In this document: positions 18,155-28,378 of the stretch, piece by piece
Position numbering within the stretch: position 1 is the first letter of the stretch
Layout: every line of letters starts with the position of its first letter
Assembly (NCBI GenBank): GCA_020890945.1
Contig: JAJHPK010000019.1
Location: 1-50,095, forward strand
DNA from: Nitrosomonas sp.
Lineage (GTDB): Bacteria > Pseudomonadota > Gammaproteobacteria > Burkholderiales > Nitrosomonadaceae
Length of the DNA: 50,095 nt
Direction: 5' to 3'
The notes under the pieces: model-generated
What the model was told of the DNA's origin: nothing
Database searches by the model: none
The model's input: only the letters and a program-made list of their open reading frames with translations
Position numbers and translations under genes: made by a program

Positions 18155-20431
18155 ATGCCTAATTCGCAACTAGAAATTACTAACAACTTAACCCAGTCCG
18201 GTTCGGATAATGAGGAGGATGTAATCAATTTGGGTGAGTTATTAAGTTTAGTAATGGATGGAAAGTGGCTAATTCTGACTATTACGCTTACTGTTTTTCT
18301 AATCGGAATTGGAAAAGCCTATATCGATACACCAATTTACAAAGTCGATGCCATGCTGCAAGTAAATGAGAAATCGCAGTCAATGGTTGGCATGGAACCA
18401 TTGACCGATATGTTTGGAACTAAACTTCCGGTAATGGCTGAAATCGAGTTGATTAAATCCAGAAAGGTACTAGGAGCTGCCATTAATAACCTGAGTTTAG
18501 AGGTTATTGCCAAACCAAAATTTTTCCCTTTAGTCGGTGAAGCCATTGCGAGAAGGTTTAAACGCCATAATCAGGATAATGCAGTATCCAGCCCGTTCTT
18601 CGGGCAAGATGAATATGCCTGGGGTGGAGAGGAGATACAAGTTGGCACGCTGACGGTACCAGATACATTGAGAGATGAGGAATTAATACTAGTAGCGGGA
18701 GATCAAGGCCACTTCGAGCTTTTCTTTAATGATGAATTAATTGCTGAAGGTGAGGTAGGAAAGTTGGTAAGCAGCCAGCAAATTGAAAATCATCAACAAC
18801 CTGTTAGCTTATTCGTATCGATATTAAGAGCACGTTCTGGAACGCGCTTTACATTGATGCGGCAATCCTCAAATAACGCAATACGGCAACTCAGAAATAG
18901 TTTGACTGTGTCTGAGAAAGGTAAAAGTACGGGAATCTTGGAATTGACGTTGGAATCGGATAATGCTGCAAGTGCTGTCCAAATAATTAACGAGATTGCC
19001 AATATATATTTGCAGCAAAACGTTCAGTATAAATCTGCCGAATCGCAAAAGACATTGGAGTTTCTTGATAAACAACTGCCTATTCTCAAAGGGCAGATGG
19101 AAAGTTCGATAGCTGCTCTGAATCGATATAAAAACCAGAAAGGCTCTGTCAACCTGGATATTGAGACGCAAAATACCTTGACTGGGGTAGTCGAAATAAA
19201 AACTCAAATAACACTTCTGCAACAGAAGCGTGATGAATTGCGGCAAAAATTCACAGAATCTCATCCGAATGTGATTGCAGTTGATAAACAGATTGCACGG
19301 CTGCAAGGGCAAATGCAATCACATACTCAAATGATTAAGTCATTGCCGAAAACCCAGCAAATTATTTTGGAATTATCGGGCGATGTGAATGTAAGCACCA
19401 ATCTTTATACTACTTTGCTAAATAATGCACAGACATTGCGAGTAGCGAAAGCAGGTACCGTAGGAGACGTTAAGATTATTGATTACGCGGTATTGCCGGA
19501 TAAAGCAATTAAGCCGAATAAACTTTTGATCATCGGTGTGGCTTCCGTTTTGGGTATTTTTCTTGGAATTGTGGCAGTTTTTGTTCGTAAATCTTTGTTA
19601 CGTGGCATTGAAGATCCTGATTTGATCGAGAAACAACTGCATATTCCCGTGTATGCCACTATTCACCATAGTAAGGATCAGATTTTACTTAACAAAGAAC
19701 TGGACAAGTTTAGCAGTGCTATCAGGCTTAACAGGCCGGCTGTTTTATCGCTCCGAAACAAGGAAGACATTGCAATTGAAAGTCTGCGGAGTTTGCGTAC
19801 GACGATCCATTTCTCTTTATTGGAGGCACGCAATAATATCATCGTCATTAGCGGGCCAAGTCCGGGTGTTGGTAAATCATTCGTTGCTGTTAATCTGGCT
19901 GTAGTAATGGCCGATGCCGGCAAAAAGATATTATTGATCGACGCCGATATGCGTAAAGGTGTAATTAATAAGTTATTTGGTGTAAGTCGGGAAAATGGTC
20001 TATCCGAGATTATATTAAACGCGAGACCTGCTCAGGATTCGACTAGAGAGATACCATCAGCCAATATTGATTTCATTCCTACAGGAACTATTCCTCCCAA
20101 TCCGTCTGAATTATTACTCCATGAGCGTTTTAGCCTGCTTCTTGATGAATTGACCAAAAAATATGATCTGATCATTGTCGATTCACCACCTATCTTGGCA
20201 GTGACAGATGCAGCGATTATCAGCCGGTTGGCAGGTGCAGTACTCATGGTAGTACGAGCTGGATCACATACAAAACGTGAACTGGAACAAAGTGTCAGAA
20301 GATTTTCGCAATCGGGTATTTCGATTAAGGGCATTGTATTTAATGATATGCCTCTGTCATCGTCGCGGTATGGATACGGCCATAATTATGGCAAATATGT
20401 TTATCAATATAGTTATCAGAAACCCAAATAA
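18155..20431 (+). CDS. Wzc-like polysaccharide co-polymerase with BY-kinase domain
   Basis: A 758-residue inner-membrane protein when started at the ATG at 18155 (a longer frame from 18098 overlaps the export gene and is less likely). It has an N-terminal Wzz domain with a membrane segment at about residues 35-52, a long periplasmic helical part, and a second membrane segment at about 455-475. A cytoplasmic tyrosine autokinase follows: Walker A GPSPGVGKS near 566, Walker A' LLIDADMRKG near 594, Walker B LIIVDSPP near 671. The tail carries seven tyrosines in SRYGYGHNYGKYVYQYSYQ, the autophosphorylation cluster. It sets chain length and couples polymerisation to export. No Wzb-type phosphatase gene is present nearby. 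Confidence 0.94.
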   Translation: MPNSQLEITNNLTQSGSDNEEDVINLGELLSLVMDGKWLILTITLTVFLIGIGKAYIDTPIYKVDAMLQVNEKSQSMVGMEPLTDMFGTKLPVMAEIELIKSRKVLGAAINNLSLEVIAKPKFFPLVGEAIARRFKRHNQDNAVSSPFFGQDEYAWGGEEIQVGTLTVPDTLRDEELILVAGDQGHFELFFNDELIAEGEVGKLVSSQQIENHQQPVSLFVSILRARSGTRFTLMRQSSNNAIRQLRNSLTVSEKGKSTGILELTLESDNAASAVQIINEIANIYLQQNVQYKSAESQKTLEFLDKQLPILKGQMESSIAALNRYKNQKGSVNLDIETQNTLTGVVEIKTQITLLQQKRDELRQKFTESHPNVIAVDKQIARLQGQMQSHTQMIKSLPKTQQIILELSGDVNVSTNLYTTLLNNAQTLRVAKAGTVGDVKIIDYAVLPDKAIKPNKLLIIGVASVLGIFLGIVAVFVRKSLLRGIEDPDLIEKQLHIPVYATIHHSKDQILLNKELDKFSSAIRLNRPAVLSLRNKEDIAIESLRSLRTTIHFSLLEARNNIIVISGPSPGVGKSFVAVNLAVVMADAGKKILLIDADMRKGVINKLFGVSRENGLSEIILNARPAQDSTREIPSANIDFIPTGTIPPNPSELLLHERFSLLLDELTKKYDLIIVDSPPILAVTDAAIISRLAGAVLMVVRAGSHTKRELEQSVRRFSQSGISIKGIVFNDMPLSSSRYGYGHNYGKYVYQYSYQKPK

Positions 20432-20437
20432 ACAATT

Positions 20438-21937
20438 ATGAATATTGAATTAATTTTGGTATTTTTCGGTAGCATTTTTTTATCAGTATTGGTGATCTAT
20501 TATTCTGCTTCAGTCATGCATCGCGTTAGCATTGCTGATAAGCCTAACGATGGTCATAAACTACATGATGGAAATATTCCTTTTGTGGGAGGGGTGGGAG
20601 TACTAGCTGCTTTATGTGTTGGATTCACCGTGTTGCTTCATTACCAATCTGACTATTATCTTAAATATGTTGTTTTGATAGCCTGTTCGTTAATCATCTT
20701 TATTGCTGGTTTTTTGGACGATATGATAAGGCTTGGCTATAAATCACGCTTTTTAATACAAGCCGTAGTATCGTCTCTTATGATTTTTGGTGGAGGCGTG
20801 GTATTAAATGAACTTGGTGGATTACTTTTTGGTTTTCCACTTAACCTGGGGTTCTTTAGTGTTGCTTTTACCATGTTTGCTACTATCGGTGTTATCAATG
20901 CACTGAACATGATTGATGGCGTTGATGGCCTTTCTGGAGCAATATCTTTGGTGAGTTTGTTGCTAATTGGCGTTGCGACTTTTGTAGCAGGAGATCAAGA
21001 TAATCTAATGCTAATTTGTGCTTTAGCTGGTGGGGTAGCTGGTTTTTTATATTTTAACTTTCGACATCCTACTCAGCGACACGCTCGTGTCTTTCTTGGT
21101 GACAACGGTAGTATGTTGCTCGGATTGATATTTGCTTGGTTACTAATTGATCTTTCGCAGGGATCTCATCCAGCAATATCCCCAGTGACTGCTATCTGGT
21201 TATTTTCCGTTCCTTTGATGGATGCCATTGCTGTTATGCTGCGTCGGATATGTGTCGGGAAATCTCTATTTGGTTCAGATCGGCAACATCTGCATCATTT
21301 ATTGATGAGATCAGGGTTTCAAGTTATCGAAATAGTCTTTTGTCTCGTATTCTTCCATAGTTTGTTAGGAATAATAGGACTCACTGGGTTGTATATGGGG
21401 GTATCTGAATTTAACATGCTGTTGGGCTTTCTTATCATAAGTGCAGGTTTTTTTTACTTAACCTATCAACCCAAGCGGTTTATATCAACGCTCCGAAACC
21501 TCCAAATATTGCTTAATACCCGACTAGGACTTGCGCCTACCTCAAATAACAAAATTCTTATAGGTAGTTATTCTGCTAAAGAAGCGGAAGAGCTGGCTCA
21601 AGCACTCAACGATGAATTAGGAATTGATATAAATTTCTGCATGAGAGTTTTTGAAAAGCCGCCAGAAGATCTTCACCTTGGAAAACAGTATGCGATTACA
21701 CTCAATGTCTGGCCGGAAAAAGATAATTGTACCTCAAGAGAAACGCTAAAAAGATACATAACATTATTACAGAAAAGATTGATAGAACATCGGGATATTC
21801 ACTTACATCATTTTTCCAGTCGTAAAACAGACTATGATCCAGTGGTTTATTGTGAAGGGGGTGTCTTTGGTGAGCCTAAAGTCAAAAGTCGACGTAGATT
21901 AGGTCCCCAAGCGTTGGCTTTCGAGGTTATAGGTTGA
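20438..21937 (+). CDS. WecA-like undecaprenyl-phosphate sugar-1-phosphate transferase with C-terminal extension
   Basis: A 499-residue member of the WecA/MraY family, the enzyme that starts repeat-unit synthesis by moving a HexNAc-1-phosphate onto undecaprenyl phosphate. Visible motifs are FLDDMIRLGYKSRF, the catalytic NALNMIDGVDGLSG at about 155-168, RVFLGDNGSMLLGL at about 216 and the HLHHLLMRSGF histidine motif at about 284. About ten membrane helices fill the first 345 residues. Typical WecA proteins are near 350 residues; this one adds a soluble domain of about 130 residues (KILIGSYSAKEAEELAQALN onward) that I do not recognise. It follows the Wzc-like gene by six bases. Confidence 0.9.
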   Translation: MNIELILVFFGSIFLSVLVIYYSASVMHRVSIADKPNDGHKLHDGNIPFVGGVGVLAALCVGFTVLLHYQSDYYLKYVVLIACSLIIFIAGFLDDMIRLGYKSRFLIQAVVSSLMIFGGGVVLNELGGLLFGFPLNLGFFSVAFTMFATIGVINALNMIDGVDGLSGAISLVSLLLIGVATFVAGDQDNLMLICALAGGVAGFLYFNFRHPTQRHARVFLGDNGSMLLGLIFAWLLIDLSQGSHPAISPVTAIWLFSVPLMDAIAVMLRRICVGKSLFGSDRQHLHHLLMRSGFQVIEIVFCLVFFHSLLGIIGLTGLYMGVSEFNMLLGFLIISAGFFYLTYQPKRFISTLRNLQILLNTRLGLAPTSNNKILIGSYSAKEAEELAQALNDELGIDINFCMRVFEKPPEDLHLGKQYAITLNVWPEKDNCTSRETLKRYITLLQKRLIEHRDIHLHHFSSRKTDYDPVVYCEGGVFGEPKVKSRRRLGPQALAFEVIG

Positions 21938-21993
21938 ATTTATGATTCCTGGTGGCTTCGCCGCGCAGGTTATTTTTTAAAAAAGGAATAAAG

Positions 21994-23085
21994 ATGCTCG
22001 TGAATAAAAAAGCATTGATTACTGGTGTAACCGGTCAGGACGGTGCTTATCTAGCAGAATTTCTATTAGATAAAGGTTATGAAGTGCACGGCATAAAGCG
22101 GCGTACGTCTTTATTCAACACTGATCGTATTGATCATCTTTATCAGGACCCACACGAAAAGCATGTGCGTTTTTTTCTGCACCATGGCGATATGACGGAT
22201 TCATCCAGCTTGGTTCGGATCATCCAGCAAGTCCAACCGGATGAAATTTACAATTTGGCAGCACAATCACACGTGGCGGTGTCTTTTGAAGAACCTGAAT
22301 ATACGGCTGACTCGGATGCCATTGGCACGCTCCGCATGCTGGAAGCCATTCGTATTCTTGGTATGGAGAATAAAACTCGCTTTTATCAGGCTTCAACCTC
22401 TGAATTGTATGGAAAAGTTCAAGAAATACCACAATCAGAAACAACACCGTTTTATCCTCGATCTCCTTACGGTGTTGCTAAGTTATACGCGTATTGGATA
22501 ACAGTAAACTACCGGGAATCTTACGGCATATACGCTTGCAATGGCATTTTGTTTAATCATGAATCTCCTATTCGAGGTGAAACATTTGTTACCCGGAAAA
22601 TTACACGCGCATTAGCACGTATCAAATTGGGAATGCAGGATTGTCTATATTTAGGGAATATAAATGCCAAACGTGACTGGGGGCATGCAAAGGATTACGT
22701 GCGTATGCAGTGGATGATGTTACAGCAACAAGAACCGGAAGATTTCGTAATCGCCACCGGCGAGCAGTACTCCGTTCGTGATTTCGTCAACATTGCGGCC
22801 AAACAAGTAGGGATAGAAATGAATTGGCAAGGCGAAGGTGTGGATGAGACTGGCAGCGATCAGAAAGGCAGGGTAATTGTGCGAGTTGACCCGCGTTATT
22901 TTCGTCCAGCAGAAGTGGAGACGCTACTGGGTAATCCGGCTAAAGCCAAAGAGAAATTAGGCTGGACTCCCGAAATCAGTTTTGAGGAACTGGTTGAGGA
23001 GATGATGCGTGAAGATTTGAAATCCGCTGAGAAATATGCATTAATCAAAGAAAATGGTTATAAGGCTTATGATTACAGAGGATAA
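21994..23085 (+). CDS. gmd: GDP-mannose 4,6-dehydratase
   Basis: A 363-residue SDR-family enzyme converting GDP-D-mannose to GDP-4-keto-6-deoxy-D-mannose. The NADP-binding motif is [15 protein letters not shown], the catalytic set is STSELYGK with [10 protein letters not shown], and [17 protein letters not shown] and [10 protein letters not shown] are diagnostic. The start is at the ATG preceded by AAGGAATAAAG, not an upstream GTG-type start. One oddity is HESPIRGE where the family almost always has HESPRRGE. It works with the GDP-fucose synthase at the end of this locus. Confidence 0.97.
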   Translation: MLVNKKALITGVTGQDGAYLAEFLLDKGYEVHGIKRRTSLFNTDRIDHLYQDPHEKHVRFFLHHGDMTDSSSLVRIIQQVQPDEIYNLAAQSHVAVSFEEPEYTADSDAIGTLRMLEAIRILGMENKTRFYQASTSELYGKVQEIPQSETTPFYPRSPYGVAKLYAYWITVNYRESYGIYACNGILFNHESPIRGETFVTRKITRALARIKLGMQDCLYLGNINAKRDWGHAKDYVRMQWMMLQQQEPEDFVIATGEQYSVRDFVNIAAKQVGIEMNWQGEGVDETGSDQKGRVIVRVDPRYFRPAEVETLLGNPAKAKEKLGWTPEISFEELVEEMMREDLKSAEKYALIKENGYKAYDYRG

Positions 23086-23442
23086 TTGGTTTTTCAGTTT
23101 TTGTAAAAAGCAAGACTTGAGGCCTTGCGAAGCAATAAGTCGAACGTAAGAATTGCAATGCGAGAACTGGATAGTCTCTTACGCAAGATAAGCTCTTCTT
23201 TCAAGCATCTTATTAACATTACACTAGTTGATGAAGGAATGAAGGAACATTTTAGTATTGATACTGCTTTATAAAATAGTATGGACCAATTTAGAAGACT
23301 ACTATTGGAATCTTTTTATTATGTATCTTGAGATGTATCAGAAGAATCTGACTATCTGGCTAATATATAAAGATTCAAAATCCATAAAAATGGACTGGAA
23401 GTTATCGGGTTTACCGATTCATGCCAAAATATTTGGCAGCAA
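23086..23442. other. Gene-free gap inside the polysaccharide locus
   Basis: A 357-base break in an otherwise tight operon, AT-rich and with no supported gene. A plus-strand reading from 23281 gives MDQFRRLLLESFYYVS and, past two stops, GLEVIGFTDSCQNIWQQMK, which looks protein-like and could be a decayed gene end, but I cannot assign it. The gap may mark a junction where the locus was rearranged. Confidence 0.35.
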
Positions 23443-24735
23443 ATGAAAAGGATTGGCGAATTTATTAATGCTATTAAAGCATACCAAGGTAAAAAAACGT
23501 TAGGGAAGGCTGTTTCGATAAGCGTACTGAATCAGGTGGTCAGTAGCGGTAGTAATTTTGCGCTAGGTTTATATCTGATCAGAGCACTATCCTTGGTCGA
23601 TTTTGGACTTTACAGCATCGGCTTTGCCATAACCTTATTCTATGCGGGTATTGGTAATGCATTGTTTTTTACGCAAATGGTGGTGAATGTGCCCGATAAA
23701 CCGCCTTCACAGCAAGCCGGTTATGTTGCGAGTATGGGGGCGGCGGATGCAGGATTCTGTATTTTGACTTTCCTTGTTGCACTGTTGGTATTTCCGATAG
23801 GTGGCTTTTTGATGTCTTGGTTCGAAAATTATGTCGAATTTGGTATAGCAGTGGCAGCGGCATCTGGTTCTTATCATTTCAAGGAGCTGTTCACACGTTA
23901 CGCCTATACGACGCGCAAGGAAATATGGGCATTGAAAGTAAATCTAGCCGTCGCCATGATGCTAGGTTGTCTACTGACAGTGCAATCTCTCAGGGATGTC
24001 CCGATTACCGCTGTCGGGGCGCTTTGGTTGTATGCATGTGCGCAAATGGCGGGTGTAGTGGTCGGACAGATATTAGCCAAGCTACCTTTTGCAACGGTGC
24101 GAATTGGCCAGATGCGGTCTGATGTAAAGGAGGCATGGGAAGGAGCGCGGTGGGCCGTGCCGACTAATATCATTTACACCCTCAGAGGGCAGGCGCACAC
24201 AATTGTCACAACGGTACTGACAGGACCTGTAGGTGTGGCCTATCTCAGTGCTGCCAGATTGCTGGTTACGCCAGCTATTTTTATTCTACCGCCATTGAGT
24301 CAGATAGCATTGCCACGGTTTGCAACTGCAAGAACACAAAACAAAAAGCACTTGCTTCAACTCGGTTTGCAATTTACAGCCATTGTGTTAATGGTTTCCT
24401 TCCTGTATTCCGGCGCTCTTTTATTTTTCCTGACACCAATTACCCAGCTTGTTTTGGGTGATAAATATGCGCCGGATATGCAGCTGGCTATCGCGTGGTG
24501 CTTTTTTGTTTGCATACACATTATATGTATAAATGCGACGATGGTCGCGCAGGTATTAAAGCGGTTTCGATACATACTGATGATTAGCATCGCGACAGTT
24601 TTTGTCATGCTGTGCGCTATCTACGTACTTTATAATCTCTTGGGAATATCAGGCATTATTTACGGAATGGCCGCTGGCGATGTATTTTTATCTGTTATGG
24701 CTTGGAGATTGGTTGTCAAAGAGTGCAGTCAATGA
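23443..24735 (+). CDS. Wzx-like polysaccharide flippase
   Basis: A 430-residue polytopic membrane protein with about twelve hydrophobic segments and the N-terminal pattern of Wzx/RfbX flippases (SISVLNQVVSSGSNFALGLY, then LSLVDFGLYSIGFAI). It should translocate undecaprenyl-linked repeat units to the periplasm. Family members have little sequence conservation, so exact substrate cannot be read. GC content appears higher than in the two AT-rich genes at 26.1-28.4 kb, suggesting the locus is a mosaic. The stop overlaps a possible upstream start of the next gene by ATGA. Confidence 0.82.
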   Translation: MKRIGEFINAIKAYQGKKTLGKAVSISVLNQVVSSGSNFALGLYLIRALSLVDFGLYSIGFAITLFYAGIGNALFFTQMVVNVPDKPPSQQAGYVASMGAADAGFCILTFLVALLVFPIGGFLMSWFENYVEFGIAVAAASGSYHFKELFTRYAYTTRKEIWALKVNLAVAMMLGCLLTVQSLRDVPITAVGALWLYACAQMAGVVVGQILAKLPFATVRIGQMRSDVKEAWEGARWAVPTNIIYTLRGQAHTIVTTVLTGPVGVAYLSAARLLVTPAIFILPPLSQIALPRFATARTQNKKHLLQLGLQFTAIVLMVSFLYSGALLFFLTPITQLVLGDKYAPDMQLAIAWCFFVCIHIICINATMVAQVLKRFRYILMISIATVFVMLCAIYVLYNLLGISGIIYGMAAGDVFLSVMAWRLVVKECSQ

Positions 24736-24782
24736 CCGCACTTCCGCATCACAAAAATCTAAAGGGCATGGGGATAGGTAAT

Positions 24783-26069
24783 ATGAAAACACTACTATTT
24801 GGCGGTGGATTCCGCTATAAAAAAAATAACGGCATCAATGTCGGAGATATTGCACAGTTTGAAAACGCAATACTTCTCTTAAAAGAGAATATACCGAATA
24901 TTGAAATTACTGCGATTGCTCATTCATTAAACGATGAATGTGTAGACGAGTCCATACCAATTAGTAGAGTACTGAGTGAGTACCTATGGGGCGATCAAAA
25001 AAAGACGATAATTGGTCGTATTAAAATAGTAATGCGCTCTCTTTCGCTGCTGTTAAATGCGAAACGGGTTGCGGCGGGGAAGAAATGTATCTTTCTGAGT
25101 GCAAAAGGCATTCAAGCACTTAGAGAATTTTATAACATTGATTTCCTGTTTTATTCAGGTGCTGGCACATTGAACAGCATGTATTTTATTGGTCCTGTGT
25201 ATATATGGATACTAGCTATGTTGCTGGCTCGTAGACTAAAGGTCCCTTACATATTGCTTGGTCAACAGATTGGACCTCTCGATACGCGACTGTCTAGGTG
25301 GATATTAAAGATTGCTTTGAATGGCGCCACTTTTGTTGGTGTTCGCGATCAACTTTCCCATCAATTAGCGAGTGAATTGGGCGTAACTCAGAAAAAATTG
25401 GGGCTGACAGGTGACGAGGGGATCTATTTGCCGCCGGGAGATAGGAGTGTAGCAGGAGAATTTCTTGATAAACTAAATATCCCTCGTGATTACATAGCCG
25501 TGCAATTTCGACTGGATTCAAACTGCCCCTTTCATGAATACATCGAAGACTTTGCCCGGCTCTATAGTGATGTGGCGAAAGCGTTAAAAAAGCCACTTGT
25601 TTTTATTCCTTTTTCATATGCCAATGCCGGAGATGATCGTGAAGCTCATAAACTAATTTCAGAAAAAATCAACGCACCTTACTTTCTGCTTGATATCGGT
25701 GGTCAAACACAATTTACAAAGGCGATTCTCTCTATGGCATCTCTGGCTATCGGTATTGCAAATCATTTTTGCGCTTTTGCAGCATCAGTGGGAGTTCCGA
25801 CAGTAGGTTTTCATGGTACTTCGTATATGTGCCAGAAACTTGAGGGGCTTAAGCAGGGTCGCCAACATGTCATATCGTTACCACTCTCCGAATTGAGTGA
25901 TACTGAAAAGCTTTCAGAACGAATCGTACTGCATGCAAATGAAAACGCACGTACAGAACGTTTAAAGAGCTCTTATAACCAAAGACCTGAGGGTTACTGG
26001 CTATGGGCAGACCGTCTGGCTGAGACCGGGGTTTTTGTCAAACGACACGCTGAGGAGAGTACTTTGTGA
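24783..26069 (+). CDS. Polysaccharide pyruvyl transferase family protein
   Basis: A 428-residue cytoplasmic protein started at the ATG with GGGGATAGG a few bases ahead; upstream ATG choices at 24732 or 24702 overlap the flippase gene. The family hallmarks are an N-terminal INVGDIAQFENAILLLKE, a middle GPVYIWILAMLLARRLKVPYILLGQQIGPL, and GVRDQLSHQLASELGV, all typical of CsaB/WcaK-like proteins. The later part contains GIANHFCAFAASVGVPTVGF. Members add pyruvate ketals to sugar units from phosphoenolpyruvate. Pyruvylation of this polymer is inferred; some family members have other roles. Confidence 0.82.
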   Translation: MKTLLFGGGFRYKKNNGINVGDIAQFENAILLLKENIPNIEITAIAHSLNDECVDESIPISRVLSEYLWGDQKKTIIGRIKIVMRSLSLLLNAKRVAAGKKCIFLSAKGIQALREFYNIDFLFYSGAGTLNSMYFIGPVYIWILAMLLARRLKVPYILLGQQIGPLDTRLSRWILKIALNGATFVGVRDQLSHQLASELGVTQKKLGLTGDEGIYLPPGDRSVAGEFLDKLNIPRDYIAVQFRLDSNCPFHEYIEDFARLYSDVAKALKKPLVFIPFSYANAGDDREAHKLISEKINAPYFLLDIGGQTQFTKAILSMASLAIGIANHFCAFAASVGVPTVGFHGTSYMCQKLEGLKQGRQHVISLPLSELSDTEKLSERIVLHANENARTERLKSSYNQRPEGYWLWADRLAETGVFVKRHAEESTL

Positions 26070-27187
26070 GTATAGTGTTTGTTGTACAAAGTATGGGATA
26101 TAACAATAACCTTTTGTATTGGGAAGCCATACTTCAAGAATTGTATGCGTACGAGAAAAAAATAAAAGTATATAGTAGAGACACTAATGCGCTAGTAAAA
26201 AACACTAACATTGCAGTAAAAAAGAATTTTCCGATAGGTAGATTTAGTGCAATTTTGAAAATTCCAAGCTTGTTTCGTCTCTTGCGGCATGAAAAAGAGA
26301 CCAAGCTCATTGTTAGTGAATTTAATGCCATTACGCTATCGGTCGTTATTGTTTGCCTCTTCTTGAGTCGGTTGAAGCTTGTCTTACTGATAGAAAATGA
26401 TCCTAAATACCTGTTGTATTATAAAAATAATCGTCCCGGAAGGTTGGTGTCTTACGTAAAACTCTTATATCGACGTTTTATAGCGTCAAACGTTGATATT
26501 GTTGTGACTAATACGGTTGGCGCACAAGAATATGCCTTGAATGAATTGAGGGTACCGAATGATAAGGTGATAAATAAAATGTATTTAACATCATCGCTTG
26601 TCAATTTGAATGAAAGATTTTATTGCGCTGGTGGTGAAAAAGTTACCTTTATAAGTGTCGGAAGAATGGATTACAGGAAAGGTTTCGATTTACTTGTACT
26701 TGCTGTCGCATGCCTTGACAAGGTTGTTAAAAAAAAATGTAAATTTATCATTGTTGGGGATGGATTGAGTAGGAAGGAAATTGAAATGATGATCAATGAA
26801 AATAAACTTGTGGATACTTTCCATTTAACTGGCAGCCAGTCCTACGAGCAAATAAAAAATTGGTATCTATCTGCTGATGTTGCAATTATTACTACGCGAG
26901 CTGACTATCGTTCACTTGTCGGTTTTGAAGCAATTTCATGTGGTCTTCCTATTATCGCCTCAGTGCACGACGGGGCTTCTAACGAAATTGTTGTAGAAGG
27001 TTGTAACGGCTTTATAATTGATCCGAGTGATATAACAACATTGGCAGAAAAGATAACATGGTTTGCAAATAATTCAACACGTATAGAAGAATTCGGTAGG
27101 TATTCTTTACGTAGAGCAAAGTTATTTACACCCGCCATAGCGGCAAAAAACTTGTATGAAGCGGTGATGTCCCGTCCAGATGAATAA
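26066..27187 (+). CDS. Family 4 glycosyltransferase
   Basis: A 373-residue GT-B glycosyltransferase. The C-terminal half has the donor-binding signatures: VTFISVGRMDYRKGFDLLVLA, IIVGDGLSRKEIE, FHLTGSQSYEQIKNWY and the E-X7-E-like GFEAISCGLPIIAS. The start is a GTG overlapping the previous stop (GTGA), so the two are translationally coupled. It should add one sugar to the lipid-linked repeat unit on the cytoplasmic face; the donor cannot be read from sequence. AT content is higher than that of the neighbouring flippase. Confidence 0.88.
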   Translation: MSIVFVVQSMGYNNNLLYWEAILQELYAYEKKIKVYSRDTNALVKNTNIAVKKNFPIGRFSAILKIPSLFRLLRHEKETKLIVSEFNAITLSVVIVCLFLSRLKLVLLIENDPKYLLYYKNNRPGRLVSYVKLLYRRFIASNVDIVVTNTVGAQEYALNELRVPNDKVINKMYLTSSLVNLNERFYCAGGEKVTFISVGRMDYRKGFDLLVLAVACLDKVVKKKCKFIIVGDGLSRKEIEMMINENKLVDTFHLTGSQSYEQIKNWYLSADVAIITTRADYRSLVGFEAISCGLPIIASVHDGASNEIVVEGCNGFIIDPSDITTLAEKITWFANNSTRIEEFGRYSLRRAKLFTPAIAAKNLYEAVMSRPDE

Positions 27188-27211
27188 TTTGCGTTAAAGT
27201 GGGCATCTCAA

Positions 27212-28378
27212 ATGATAATCATTTATTTCATATACTTCGTATTATTTGTTTCGACTCTCGGTGCCTATCCAGCATTGATCAATCTGGGAAGTATATCGAT
27301 GGGTGGTGTTCTTATGTCTGTTATTGCTTCGACAGCGTTTGTGTTATTTATGTCAAACCCTAGAATTAAGAAACTATGCGCTACCCCTATTTTATTTCTC
27401 TTTCTTTTTGTTGTCCTTGATTTAGTTGCAAGAGTGACGGCACCAGTCAATTTTAAAACAATGTTCAATACCATCTTATGGGCAGGTGTACTATTTATCA
27501 TGCTGATCTCCTCGGGGTTGAATGTCAGAAGCGCATGCACTATCGATAAAATGAATAAGATATTAAGTATTTGTGGCCCTATTATGCTATTAATTATGCT
27601 CACAATTGCTTTTTCAGGTTCACATGATCCGGCTACAACGCAGGTTGCTTATCTGTTTTTCTGTTTTTATCTCATCGGCTATTTGTCTGGAAAAAAAGAA
27701 TTCTTATTCTATGCTTTGATTATTATTGTGGCACACATGATAACGGAGAACAGGACTATAGTCGTAGTAGAATCCGTTGTTTTGATGTTTGCACGCGAGC
27801 TTGTATATTGTCAAAATAAAACAGAAGCATTAAGTGGCAAAATAAAATATTTTTTATTCAAACTGTCCGCATTAAGTGTAATTACCCTATTATTTGTCAA
27901 TACACCTGTTCTTGATGCATTTCTAGGAGGCGATCAAGCAGTGGAAATAGGAGGTGTTACCTTAAATACTTCTGGGCGTTCTGCCCGTTGGGAGGATGTG
28001 TACTTATCAGCGAAGGAAAGTATCTGGTTTGGTAAAGGGGTGGATGTTCCTGATGAGTTTTATGATTTGGAGCGATGGATGCATCCTCATAACGACTACC
28101 TGAGATTACTACACAGACTAGGTGCAATAGGTTTGGGTGTCTGGATTTTATTTTTTTTAACCATGATGTTTATTTTGCGTAAAGCCATGAAATATCTTTA
28201 CGATTCAAAAGAAAAAAGATTTGTGCAAACAACGTATTTGTATTCTATGGGGGTGGCGTTATTCATGGTTACGGATAACACAATTGTTTATAGTTACGTG
28301 ATGTTTCCTTTTGCAGTCATGGTTGGGATATCTTTCTCCATATATAACGCAATGTATAAACAAGAAAAATTAATATAA
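27212..28378 (+). CDS. Wzy-like O-antigen/exopolysaccharide polymerase
   Basis: A 388-residue membrane protein with about ten to eleven hydrophobic helices. A larger periplasmic loop, roughly residues 230-300, contains GGVTLNTSGRSARWEDVYLSAK and WMHPHNDYLRLLHRLG. The S-G-R-x-x-R-W and H-P-H-N-x-Y/F-L-R signatures are characteristic of the Wzy_C/O-antigen ligase-polymerase superfamily. Position between glycosyltransferases of a Wzx/Wzy locus favours polymerase over ligase. It is the only such gene in the locus. It may be cotranscribed with the GT4 gene 24 bases upstream. Confidence 0.85.
   Translation: MIIIYFIYFVLFVSTLGAYPALINLGSISMGGVLMSVIASTAFVLFMSNPRIKKLCATPILFLFLFVVLDLVARVTAPVNFKTMFNTILWAGVLFIMLISSGLNVRSACTIDKMNKILSICGPIMLLIMLTIAFSGSHDPATTQVAYLFFCFYLIGYLSGKKEFLFYALIIIVAHMITENRTIVVVESVVLMFARELVYCQNKTEALSGKIKYFLFKLSALSVITLLFVNTPVLDAFLGGDQAVEIGGVTLNTSGRSARWEDVYLSAKESIWFGKGVDVPDEFYDLERWMHPHNDYLRLLHRLGAIGLGVWILFFLTMMFILRKAMKYLYDSKEKRFVQTTYLYSMGVALFMVTDNTIVYSYVMFPFAVMVGISFSIYNAMYKQEKLI

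Noticed and set aside
23258-23446. 62-residue frame between gmd and the flippase
   Set aside because: No ribosome-binding site, low-complexity AT-rich codons, and an alternative frame looks more protein-like; neither is convincing.
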